Assembly: GCA_036702855.1 (NCBI GenBank)
Contig: DATNQF010000117.1
Coordinates: 1 to 30,948 of the forward strand
Direction of reading: 5' to 3'
DNA: 30,948 bases
Source of the DNA: JACVSF01 sp036702855
Lineage (GTDB): Bacteria > Cyanobacteriota > Cyanobacteriia > Phormidesmidales > Phormidesmidaceae
Position numbers and translations under genes: made by a program
In this document: piece after piece, positions 16,548-23,888 of the stretch
How positions within the stretch are numbered: the first letter of the stretch is position 1
Layout of the letters: each line of letters starts with the position of its first letter
The notes under the pieces: generated by a model
What the model was told of the DNA's origin: nothing
The model's input: the letters and a program-made list of their open reading frames with translations, nothing else
Database searches by the model: none

Positions 16548-17444
16548 TCATAGAGCCGCACAAAAGGCCTCTAGCAGTCCGGCAACTACGCTGGGATGTT
16601 CGAGATGGGCTAATACTCCCGCATCTGGAATTTCGTAGAAGTGGCGTACCGCTTTGGGATTTAGGCTTGCAAGGCGCTTACCAAACTCAGGGGGGTTAAA
16701 GCGCGATCGCATTCCCCACACAAATGCCGTTGGCACCGTCAGTTGCCCCAAGTACAGCGACAGATCAAAGGCAATATCGCCCTTGAGCGAGGCTAGGGCT
16801 GAGTATTCTGCGTTGAGTTGCTGCGTGCCCGTCAGGTAGGCCTCGACAATATCGGGGGTAATGCAACTGGGGTCTGCAAATAGAAACGTGGAGAGGAAAT
16901 TGCTGACAGCAGTTTCATTAGCAGCACCCAGGTTGTAAATCAGCCGATCTAGTCCAGGGATGCCGACCAGTTGGGCAGGCAGGCTAAAGCGATAGTTACG
17001 ACCAAAGTCGCTGTTGCCCGCTGGGGACACCAAAAAGAGACCTTTGAAGAGATCGGGCCGCTGAATTGCCAGGCGAATAACAACGCCTGCCGTGAGTGAG
17101 GAGGCCGCTACCACCGTAGGCTGCTGCACCACCTTTTCCAGCAGCACAGTAATCACCTCGAAATAATCTTCTACTCGATAGCTCCGGGGTGGGTGCGAAG
17201 ACTGGCCCCAACCGATTAAGTCGGGGGCAATAACGCGGTGAGTGGGGGCAAAGGCAGGATAGAGCTTAGACCACTCAAAAGCCGACGAGCCGCCCCCTAA
17301 GCTGTGCAAAAAGACTAAGGTCGGATAATCACTGGGGGCTGCTGGGTCGCGCCAGGGGAAACTAGATGGGGTGTAATAGGCCATCACGCCCAGGGGTGTC
17401 TCTACCACTTGCTGGCTAAAGCCCGTCGGCTGAAACTTCAACAT
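16548..17444 (-). CDS. Alpha/beta hydrolase fold protein with altered catalytic triad
   Basis: The fold is clear: FLHSLGGGSSAFEW (oxyanion region), RVIAPDLIGWGQS, the nucleophile elbow region and a C-terminal VWGMRSRFNPP..AGVLAHLEHP. The nucleophile Ser116 is kept, but in an elbow ASSLTA instead of the usual GxSxGG. At the position where relatives have the acid (WGxxDR) there is Ser247, and where they have the catalytic His (GHLxHLExP) there is Val277; His280 is nearby and could substitute. The enzyme may therefore be inactive, use another geometry, or bind rather than cleave. Soluble, 298 residues. Upstream of and codirectional with arsS. Confidence 0.85.
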   Translation of the reverse strand: MLKFQPTGFSQQVVETPLGVMAYYTPSSFPWRDPAAPSDYPTLVFLHSLGGGSSAFEWSKLYPAFAPTHRVIAPDLIGWGQSSHPPRSYRVEDYFEVITVLLEKVVQQPTVVAASSLTAGVVIRLAIQRPDLFKGLFLVSPAGNSDFGRNYRFSLPAQLVGIPGLDRLIYNLGAANETAVSNFLSTFLFADPSCITPDIVEAYLTGTQQLNAEYSALASLKGDIAFDLSLYLGQLTVPTAFVWGMRSRFNPPEFGKRLASLNPKAVRHFYEIPDAGVLAHLEHPSVVAGLLEAFCAAL

Positions 17445-17575
17445 AGTGCCTGCCTTTAAACGAACGGGTTACCTTGTCAGTGCCCTTTGATCATACGAGT
17501 ATCCTTGCGAATGGCTCCACTGGGGGTAAGCAGATGATAGGGTAACGGAGATGCGGTCGGAAGGTAAACAGCGCT

Positions 17576-18082
17576 ATGCGCCAACGAGTCTATTCGGGTT
17601 CCCCTTGGGAGGAAAAGGCTGGCTATTGTCGGGCGATGCGAGTCGGCAATCAGATTTTTGTGGCAGGGACAGCCCCCTCAGATGGGAAAGGTGGCACCTT
17701 TGCTCCAGGCGATGCCTATGCTCAGACCCGTCGCTGCTTTGAGATTATTCAGGCTGCGCTGGAGGAGTTGGGCAGTGATTTATCTGATGTAGTGCGGACT
17801 CGTCTCTACGTCACAGATATGAGCCGTTGGGAGGAGTTTGCTCAAGCGCATCAAGAGTTATTCGGCGACTACCCGCCCGTCAACACAATGGTTGAAATTC
17901 CGAAGCTGATCAACCCTGATATGTTGATCGAGGTAGAGGTAGAAGCGCTAGTGGACGAGCCAGAACCGATACAACCGTTGTCTCTAGGACAACCACTCTC
18001 CCGACAGCAACCTTCTATTTCCGATCGGCCCATTCGAGCTAACCGCTCTCCGGCTGATATGGATGTAGGCTATTTGGACTAA
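17576..18082 (+). CDS. RidA-like (YjgF/YER057c/UK114) family protein with C-terminal tail
   Basis: Residues 1-125 form the YjgF chorismate-mutase-like fold: QIFVAGTAPSDGKGG, the helix YAQTRRCFEIIQAALEELG, RTRLYVTDMSRWEEF and the closing strand MLIEVEVEALV. RidA enzymes hydrolyse reactive enamines and imines; their key Arg in the P-x-R-T/S motif appears here as Asn103 (PPVNTMVEIP), so this protein likely belongs to a divergent branch with another role. About 45 residues of Pro/Gln/Ser-rich tail follow the domain and end in MDVGYLD. The ATG at 17576 was chosen because the domain begins there. No codirectional neighbour within 800 nt. Confidence 0.85.
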   Translation: MRQRVYSGSPWEEKAGYCRAMRVGNQIFVAGTAPSDGKGGTFAPGDAYAQTRRCFEIIQAALEELGSDLSDVVRTRLYVTDMSRWEEFAQAHQELFGDYPPVNTMVEIPKLINPDMLIEVEVEALVDEPEPIQPLSLGQPLSRQQPSISDRPIRANRSPADMDVGYLD

Positions 18083-18163
18083 ACTGAATTTTCTTAACGG
18101 GAAGTTCTCCTGCAAAACTCTGCTGCAACGTTTTACTGCTAGAGACTTGTATAGCAGCTTAGT

Positions 18164-18676
18164 TCAAGGTGCCTGGGTAGTTTTCTTCTGAGGAAGCCGA
18201 CGCCGACGCAAGTATCTTTCAAGTTCCCAACTGATGAAAAGACCCATCAGCAAATGGTAGGGAATTAGCCACAAGATGATGGGATAGATCCAGAAAAGAA
18301 ACAGTAAATAGAGTAGGGGAGCCAGCCCAACAAGAGAAAGTGCGATCGCACTCATCAGATTAAACAGATAGAACTGCAACACGAAACTCACAGTACTAAA
18401 CTCCACTGCAATCTGAGGTCGGCGAAGCAGCCGTCTGAGGTAACGATTTTGGAAATAAAAGGAAGTGCTGTTAATGAGCAGGCTAGAAACTAGCAAGATG
18501 GGCAAAGAGGCAGTGTAGGAAAAGCCGTCATTGCCATTTCTCGGTTGGTTCCAATACCAAGCCAACACTACGCTGGAAATTCCAGAGAAGAGGATAGCTA
18601 GGAAGATGTAGAGCGTCCGAAATCGCTTAAGAATGCCTGTGCGAGTTTGCGGCGAAAGCGGTGATGAGCTTTGCAT
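18164..18676 (-). CDS. Hypothetical four-helix membrane protein (170 aa)
   Basis: I do not recognise this family. Four hydrophobic segments can be read: around residues 22-42, 57-72, 97-117 and 120-145, separated by basic loops (RYLRRLLRRPQ after the second). The C-terminus is strongly basic (LERYLRRRRLPQKK), which would place it inside by the positive-inside rule, and the N-terminus is basic as well. No enzymatic motif is seen. It is convergent with the RidA-like gene. Confidence 0.7.
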   Translation of the reverse strand: MQSSSPLSPQTRTGILKRFRTLYIFLAILFSGISSVVLAWYWNQPRNGNDGFSYTASLPILLVSSLLINSTSFYFQNRYLRRLLRRPQIAVEFSTVSFVLQFYLFNLMSAIALSLVGLAPLLYLLFLFWIYPIILWLIPYHLLMGLFISWELERYLRRRRLPQKKTTQAP

Positions 18677-19017
18677 AAACGATTTGAATTTTCGGGGGAC
18701 GCAGCACCGCTATCATATCGAGCCAGCTGATGTCTGAATCTTGGAATTTACCTTTAAACGGTCAAGCCGATCTCTTTGAGTTTAGTGGCGATTCGGCCTT
18801 TACTTGGCCCGACATCGTTTTCTCTAGCTGGCGCAATGAAGCCTGAACTACCACAGCCCCAGTAAGGAAGCTTATAAATCCTAATTACTCTGATAGTTTC
18901 TCATACTAAATTGTTGAGTCTGCTCATAGAAGATTTAATCTAACGTTCGATATAGGCACCGCCATGCAGAACAGTATTAGCATCGATTCATATTCCTTAA
19001 CATTTTAGGCAGGGCAC
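18677..19017. other. Intergenic, 341 nt; one possible 38-codon ORF
   Basis: Holds the control regions of the divergent membrane-protein genes. A short frame from ATG 18730 to TGA 18846 would encode 38 residues (starting MSESWNLPLNG, Trp/Phe/Asp-rich, no membrane segment). It lacks a visible ribosome site, so it could be a gene remnant, a real small protein or chance. The rest is A/T-rich and shows nothing I can name. Confidence 0.4.
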
Positions 19018-19341
19018 ATGTCATCCCAATTAAATCAAGATCTAGGGGCATTTGAAACACACAAAGACACGCTGTTCGATCGCGTCTTTAGAGACAGCCA
19101 AGGCAATATTGTGATTGCTCAGATGCCTAACCTACCCATTTCGATTGGCTTAGTAGCAACTCTTCTCTTATTCATCATTCCAAGTAGCGAAATCCAAACA
19201 CTGTTAGGATTAGTAGCCTTCGGCACTTTATTTACTTGGGCTTGGCAGGAACTGTTTGATGGGGTTAACTACTTCCGTCGGGGTCTCGGCTTAGTTTCGT
19301 TAGTGGGCATCATCACGCTGGTTTTTAAACTCAGCGTGTAG
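19018..19341 (+). CDS. Small hypothetical membrane protein (107 aa)
   Basis: Unrecognised. A polar N-terminal region (residues 1-37, with DTLFDRVFRDSQGNIVIAQMP) is followed by three hydrophobic stretches (about 40-55, 60-78 and 90-105), giving two or three membrane helices. The DRVFRDSQGNIVIAQ segment looks like a small folded element shared by many cyanobacterial membrane proteins of unknown role. The ATG at 19018 follows an AGGCAGGG stretch 5-6 nt away, a usable ribosome site. Convergent with the RDD gene across a 137-nt gap. Confidence 0.7.
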   Translation: MSSQLNQDLGAFETHKDTLFDRVFRDSQGNIVIAQMPNLPISIGLVATLLLFIIPSSEIQTLLGLVAFGTLFTWAWQELFDGVNYFRRGLGLVSLVGIITLVFKLSV

Positions 19342-19394
19342 CCTGGTCTTGTCCTACTAGAAGCTTTTGCTTTTTCTCATCAATTTATTCAATG

Positions 19395-19415
19395 CCCACT
19401 CGTACTTAAAGTGGG
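19395..19415. terminator. Weak hairpin between convergent genes
   Basis: CCCACT (19395-19400) can pair with AGTGGG (19410-19415) over a 9-nt loop. It lies midway between the ends of the 107-aa gene and the RDD gene. No T-tract, so only a possible stop signal. Confidence 0.25.
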
Positions 19416-19478
19416 TGGGCAAATTAGACTTCTAATTCTGACATGGGCACTTTCATGAACTCTGTCCACATTACCAAG

Positions 19479-19895
19479 CTATAAAACTCTAGCACGGGTC
19501 TTTTTACGAATAACAATTGTATTAGCCAGCATATCGCCTAGCCGCTGTCTCTTTTCTGAGAAAATGAATATCCAATCTATAATTCCTAGAAATGCCAATG
19601 GAATATTTCGAAGAAAAGACTTAGCAAACGTGCATGGCCTTCCAGTTGTTACGTCTATCACGCAGATGCCCATCATTTGTTTTCCATAGCTTTGCCCACC
19701 TTTTAATCCATCTGCACAAAGAATATAGAAAAGAGCGAACAATACACCTAAGAGAAGTGCTATTGCACCGATCGCCTCTGAAATGCTTGAGAGGATTACG
19801 GCAAGAATAATGGCGACAAGAGCAACAAAAGAATCAATGAACTGGGCAATCAATCGATCTCCGTGTCCAGCCAGGTCGTGACCAAGCATTGCCAT
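19479..19895 (-). CDS. RDD family membrane protein
   Basis: Predicted membrane protein of the RDD family, named after an Arg and two Asp residues; here GDRLIAQFIDSFVAL near the N-terminus carries the Arg and first Asp. The remainder has the typical LKGGQSYGKQMMGICVID block, RNIPLAFLGIIDWIFI and a basic end. About 138 residues with three hydrophobic segments. Function in the family is unsettled (ion transport or osmotic adaptation has been proposed). GTG 19898, ATG 19895 and ATG 19889 are close together; a GGAG motif sits best for ATG 19895. The gene is A/T-richer than most of the window. Confidence 0.85.
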   Translation of the reverse strand: MAMLGHDLAGHGDRLIAQFIDSFVALVAIILAVILSSISEAIGAIALLLGVLFALFYILCADGLKGGQSYGKQMMGICVIDVTTGRPCTFAKSFLRNIPLAFLGIIDWIFIFSEKRQRLGDMLANTIVIRKKTRARVL

Positions 19896-20273
19896 CACTC
19901 CAACTCCATTACACTGAATTACTTTTTCACATGATATTTCTACAGTTCTTCTTCAGCGGAAAGCTTTAAGGTCTCTTTTGTAATTGGAACAAGCGATCTA
20001 TGACAAAAGCTAATTAGTTAGTTTATGAAGTTAAGAGCAACACACAAAGCTTCAATACCTAACGGTTAAGAGTGTAGTAGAGGCAGTCGTAAGCACTAGA
20101 AAGCTAGCTTTCGGAGATTGGTCTAGCAGCTCTCGCTTGGGTAAGATTGACAAGTACTTGCCAACTCGTCCTCTAGGAATGGAGTGCGACCAGCAACGTC
20201 GCGACCTTAGTTGTGCGGACTGTTGACTGCAGGGCACACTATTTTTGAAGCATTGGCGAGAAAACTGGTCTGC
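19896..20273. other. Intergenic, 378 nt, divergent control region
   Basis: Separates the RDD gene from the cold-shock/DUF1294 gene. The only structure I can name is a perfect 14-nt palindrome GAAAGCTAGCTTTC at 20099-20112. An exact TTGACA is at 20147-20152 without a good -10 box. The in-frame stretch upstream of ATG 20274 (from TTG 20211) is probably untranslated. Confidence 0.4.
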
Positions 20274-20951
20274 ATGGCACCCATTCAACGCAGAGGAACA
20301 TTAGTTGTCTGGAAAGATGATCGAGGCTTTGGCTTTATTGAGCCAGACGACAATAGCGGACGAGCGTTTCTACACATTTCAGCAGTTTGCTCACCTCAGC
20401 GTCGGCCTCAAGAGGGGGATATCATTCTCTATCAGCTCAGTACTGATCAAGATGGAAAACTTCGAGCGTTAAATGCTGCAATTGCTGGGCTAAGTGTCCC
20501 AGATACCCCGTCAAAGCCCATTCAGCAGCCTAATCGTACAGGCAGTACCCGTGCCGCTTCTACAACACGCTTGCCTCTGTGGCTAGAAGTGACGCTGCTC
20601 TCTGCTTTGCCGCTGATTGGGTCAGTTCACTTTTTGGGTACTATGGCAAATCCCATGCCCTTAATGCTGTACGGAGTAATGAGTCTCATCACGCTGATCG
20701 CCTATAGCGAGGACAAATCTCGTGCCGAAGCCCACCGTTGGCGAATTTCCGAAAAAAACTTGCATCTATTAGAACTGACAGGAGGTTGGATCGGAGGGTT
20801 CATTGCCCAGAGGCAGATTCGGCATAAGAACCGAAAGACTACTTATCAAGTCGTGTTTTGGGCAATTGTTCTGCTGCATCTTACTTTTTGGGTGATTTGG
20901 CTGGCAAATGTTGGTGACTTTAGGGATGCTTTGATGGAGAGCCGTCCCTAG
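20274..20951 (+). CDS. Cold-shock domain plus DUF1294 membrane protein
   Basis: Residues ~5-68 form a cold-shock (CSD) nucleic-acid-binding domain: RGTLVVWKDDRGFGFIEPDD with RNP1-type GFGFI, and FLHIS as RNP2. A Pro/Ser/Thr linker follows, then the DUF1294 membrane domain with about four hydrophobic segments and the block AYSEDKSRAEAHRWRISE, LELTGGWIGGF and RHKNRKTTYQ. This CSD-DUF1294 fusion is widespread in bacteria; a membrane-linked RNA-binding role is assumed, not proved. ATG 20274 starts right before the CSD, so 225 residues. Gene is alone, with a 78-nt gap to the convergent metal-binding lipoprotein gene. Confidence 0.92.
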   Translation: MAPIQRRGTLVVWKDDRGFGFIEPDDNSGRAFLHISAVCSPQRRPQEGDIILYQLSTDQDGKLRALNAAIAGLSVPDTPSKPIQQPNRTGSTRAASTTRLPLWLEVTLLSALPLIGSVHFLGTMANPMPLMLYGVMSLITLIAYSEDKSRAEAHRWRISEKNLHLLELTGGWIGGFIAQRQIRHKNRKTTYQVVFWAIVLLHLTFWVIWLANVGDFRDALMESRP

Positions 20952-21017
20952 TTACAGGCATCACGAAAGGCTGCGTTGCTGACTTGGGCTAATTCAAACA
21001 AGGCAATTCCAAACGCT

Positions 21018-21989
21018 TCACTTGAAGGGGGTGCAAGTGCCTTGCAAAGCAGTTGCGATCGCACATGTATTTGCCGCGATCATTTTGATATAGCTATCCC
21101 CATCGCTGCCCGGTGCACCAATCGAATCGGAGTAGAGTTCTTGGTCAGCCAGCTTCACCCCTGCTTCCTCCGCAACCGTTTGAATTAAGGCTGGATTAAT
21201 CGTGGTTTCGGCAAAGATGGTAGGCACCCCAATTGATTTGATCGCCTCTACCAGTTTGCTCACGGTTTGAGCGCTGGGTTGCTCCTCGGTGCTAATCCCA
21301 ATCAAAGTGCCTGCGACTTGAAGACCATAGGCACTGGCGTAATACTGAAAGGCATCGTGGGTGCTCACGAGTTCGCGCTTGTCCTGAGGGATGGTTGCGA
21401 TTTGATCTTCAGTCCAGCTATCGAGCGCAGTGAGCTTTTCTACCAGCTGGCGCGCATTTTCAGTAAAGCGACTCTCGTTTTCGGGGGAGAGTTCGATCAG
21501 GGCATCGCGGATGGCGTTGGTCATTGCGATCGCATTTTGCACATCGCCCCAAACATGGGGGTCAGGACGGGTCTGCCCTTCGTAGCGAAAATCAAGCGGC
21601 TTAACCACTTCTCCCACTGCCAAAGCCCGCTCGTTAGCCCCAGCGCTCTCAATCAATTTGATGATGTTGGGTTCTAAGTTGTAACCGTTGTAAAGAATTA
21701 AATCCGCTTTCTCAAGCGCAATCGTATCTTGAGGGACAGGCTCATATACATGCGGGTCATCACCTGGATTGAGAATGCTCTTTAGCTCAATTGCATCCCC
21801 AGCAACCTGTGTCGTCAAATCCGCCAGGATGGTGCTGGTCGCCACAACTTGTACCTCATCTTCCGCCGAACCAGAAGAGGCGGTGTCACAGCCCCCCAAC
21901 GATAGGGCAGCCAAAACAATTGCCCCAATCGGAAGACGGAGCACTGACTTGACCATAGACAGTACCGCAAGCAAGGTTGAATGCGTCAT
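21018..21989 (-). CDS. Mn/Zn ABC transporter substrate-binding lipoprotein (MntC/ZnuA/TroA family)
   Basis: Periplasmic cluster-A-I metal-binding protein. Signal peptide ends in the lipobox LGGC (lipidated Cys34). The two-lobed fold is linked by a long helix; metal ligands by family position are His80 (DDPHVYEP), His145 (PDPHVWGD), His211 (VSTHDAF) and Asp288 (LYSDSIG). Cyanobacterial MntC has Glu at the third place, so His here makes zinc or a mixed specificity possible. Two Cys near the end (309, 319) could form a disulfide. The frame extends upstream to 22025, but ATG 21989 is preceded by AGGGAG at ideal spacing. Divergent from the ATPase and permease genes, sharing the 179-nt region with direct repeats. 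Confidence 0.9.
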   Translation of the reverse strand: MTHSTLLAVLSMVKSVLRLPIGAIVLAALSLGGCDTASSGSAEDEVQVVATSTILADLTTQVAGDAIELKSILNPGDDPHVYEPVPQDTIALEKADLILYNGYNLEPNIIKLIESAGANERALAVGEVVKPLDFRYEGQTRPDPHVWGDVQNAIAMTNAIRDALIELSPENESRFTENARQLVEKLTALDSWTEDQIATIPQDKRELVSTHDAFQYYASAYGLQVAGTLIGISTEEQPSAQTVSKLVEAIKSIGVPTIFAETTINPALIQTVAEEAGVKLADQELYSDSIGAPGSDGDSYIKMIAANTCAIATALQGTCTPFK

Positions 21990-22072
21990 ATTCTCCCTAG
22001 AGATGCAAAATAAAACACCTTCCAAAAGTCGCGTTGCGGTCGTTAATTCCCGTGTAACGCAGGCATAACATC

Positions 22073-22134
22073 TTTCATAATCGTTTCATTTTTCAGGCTA
22101 CACTGTAGTTCACTCGCTCTCATAATTGTTTCAT
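22073..22134. promoter_or_regulatory. Paired direct repeats in the divergent metal-importer control region
   Basis: Two near-identical 17-nt units: TTTCAT-AATCG-TTTCAT at 22073-22089 and TCTCAT-AATTG-TTTCAT at 22118-22134, 45 nt apart. Within each unit the 6-nt halves are spaced by 11 nt, the layout of dimers of OmpR/PhoB-family response regulators. In Synechocystis the mnt operon is controlled by the ManS/ManR two-component pair, ManR being of that family. Binding by a ManR-like regulator is therefore a reasonable inference; a Fur/Zur site is not apparent. Confidence 0.5.
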
Positions 22135-22168
22135 TTTTTAAGTTTCTACGCTTCCCCTGGAGCATGCC

Positions 22169-22966
22169 ATGACTGACTCCACTTGGTCTTTCAACCCCAA
22201 CTCTCGAAGCCTCCACCTGGTTCACTCCACCGAGAGAGCCATCTACCCGATTCAAATTAGTCATGTCAGTGTGCAGTATCGCGAGGTGCAGGCACTAGAA
22301 GACGTGACCCTAAAAGTCATGCCAGGTCGCTTAACTGGGCTAATCGGCCCCAATGGCGCAGGTAAAAGCACCCTGATTAAAGCCATGCTGGGTCTAATTC
22401 CGGTGAGCGGGGGCGCTGTGCTCTATGGGGATGAGGCCCTGGTTGAAAAGCGCGATCGCATCGCCTACGTTCCCCAGCGCAGTCAGATCGACTGGCTCTA
22501 TCCAGCTACGGTCTGGGATGTGGTCATGATGGGGCGAGTCCAAAAAACAGGCTGGTTCCGTCGTTTCTCGGCAGTTAGCCGTCGTAAGGCCGAGGCAGCC
22601 CTGGATCGAGTTGGCATGCTGGAGTTTCGCAACCGTCCCATTGGGCAATTGTCGGGCGGGCAACAACAGCGGGTTTTCTTAGCACGGTCGCTGGCTCAAG
22701 AGGCCGACATTTTCTGTTTTGATGAGCCTTTTGTTGGGGTAGATCAAAAGACCGAGGCGGTTCTATTCCAAATCTTCCGGGAGTTAGCGAGCGCAGGCAA
22801 AATCGTGCTGGTAGTGAATCACGACTTGGGCCAATCGATTACCCACTTTGATGATCTCGTCTTGCTCAACCGGGCCGTAGTTGCTAGCGGAACGCGTCAG
22901 CAGGTGTTGAATCGAGACAATCTGCAACGCGCCTACGGGGGCCATGTCGATTTCTACGCTGCATAG
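22169..22966 (+). CDS. Mn/Zn ABC transporter ATP-binding protein
   Basis: Cytoplasmic ATPase that drives the importer with the permease encoded 6 nt downstream and the divergent binding lipoprotein. All ABC motifs are present: Walker A GPNGAGKS (60-67), Q-loop VPQ (Q103), signature LSGGQ (161-165), Walker B IFCFDEP (181-187) and H-loop NHD (His218). The N-terminal ~27 residues before IQISHVSVQYREVQALEDV are an unusual Ser/His-containing extension. ATG 22169 is preceded by GGAG at 7 nt. The family is MntA/ZnuC; ATP-binding subunits cannot reveal the metal. Confidence 0.92.
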   Translation: MTDSTWSFNPNSRSLHLVHSTERAIYPIQISHVSVQYREVQALEDVTLKVMPGRLTGLIGPNGAGKSTLIKAMLGLIPVSGGAVLYGDEALVEKRDRIAYVPQRSQIDWLYPATVWDVVMMGRVQKTGWFRRFSAVSRRKAEAALDRVGMLEFRNRPIGQLSGGQQQRVFLARSLAQEADIFCFDEPFVGVDQKTEAVLFQIFRELASAGKIVLVVNHDLGQSITHFDDLVLLNRAVVASGTRQQVLNRDNLQRAYGGHVDFYAA

Positions 22967-22972
22967 ACCGAC

Positions 22973-23869
22973 ATGGACATTCTAAATGCGCTGATTGAAC
23001 CCCTGCAATACGGTTTTATGCAACGGGCGCTGCTGGTAGCGGTGCTAGTGGGAATCGTTTGTGCAGTTGTGGGCAGCTACTTGATGGTGCAACGGTTGGC
23101 GCTGTTGGGGGATGCAATTAGCCACTCGGTTCTGCCGGGACTTGCGATCGCATTCCTCCTAGGAGCCAACATCTTCATGGGAGCCTTCATCGCTGGAATT
23201 CTCAGCACCTTAGTAATCGGCTGGATCCGAACACGCAGCCCGATCAAGGAAGATGCGGCAATGGGCATTGTGTTGTCTGCCTTTTTTGCCTTGGGCATTA
23301 CCTTAATTACCGTTATTCAAAAGAGCAACAAGATCGACCTCAATCACTTTCTATTTGGCAATATCCTCGGCGTTACAGGCAGTGACTTGCGTGACACTGC
23401 CATCATCACGGGGATTGTCCTGGTCGTCGTTGTGCTGCTTTATAAAGAACTGCTCTTTTACACCTTCGACCCCCAGGGTTCGGAGGCAGTTGGGTTACCT
23501 GTTAACCTGCTGAACTTTGGCCTAATGGCGTTGATCGCGCTCACGGTGGTTGCCAGTCTTAAAGCGGTTGGCGTTGTGCTGGTGTTGTCTCTGCTGATTA
23601 CACCAGGGGCAACAGCATATTTATTAGTTCCTCGACTGCATCAAGTCATGCTGGTAGGAGCAGGTATTGGCGTCTTCTCCAGCATTAGCGGCATGTACTT
23701 GAGCTACTGGTTTAACCTGCCCTCTGGCCCTGCAATCGTGTTGGTAGTCTCAACCCTTTTTACGTTAGCGCTGTTGTTTAGCCCGAGCCACGGCATTCTC
23801 ACGCGTCCTGCTGGACCAAAACGCTCAAATCCGCTCTGGCGAGAGCTAAAGTCGTTCTTTAAGACATAA
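22973..23869 (+). CDS. Mn/Zn ABC transporter permease
   Basis: Integral membrane subunit of the metal importer, 298 residues with eight or nine hydrophobic segments. The family's conserved stretches are visible: VGSYLMVQRLALLGDAISHSVLPG near the N-terminus (shown in part: LLGDAISHSVLPG), FGNILGVTGSDL, and GVVLVLSLLITPGATAYLL. Starts 6 nt after the ATPase stop, so the two are one operon. MntB/ZnuB family; the metal cannot be told from the permease. The C-terminus is short and basic (RPAGPKRSNPLWRELKSFF). Confidence 0.92.
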   Translation: MDILNALIEPLQYGFMQRALLVAVLVGIVCAVVGSYLMVQRLALLGDAISHSVLPGLAIAFLLGANIFMGAFIAGILSTLVIGWIRTRSPIKEDAAMGIVLSAFFALGITLITVIQKSNKIDLNHFLFGNILGVTGSDLRDTAIITGIVLVVVVLLYKELLFYTFDPQGSEAVGLPVNLLNFGLMALIALTVVASLKAVGVVLVLSLLITPGATAYLLVPRLHQVMLVGAGIGVFSSISGMYLSYWFNLPSGPAIVLVVSTLFTLALLFSPSHGILTRPAGPKRSNPLWRELKSFFKT

Positions 23870-23888
23870 TTTTAATTCGTGGGCTAAT

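Noticed and set aside
22073..22134. Fur/Zur box in the metal-importer control region
   Set aside because: The repeats are direct rather than palindromic and do not match the TGATAAT-ATTATCA pattern.
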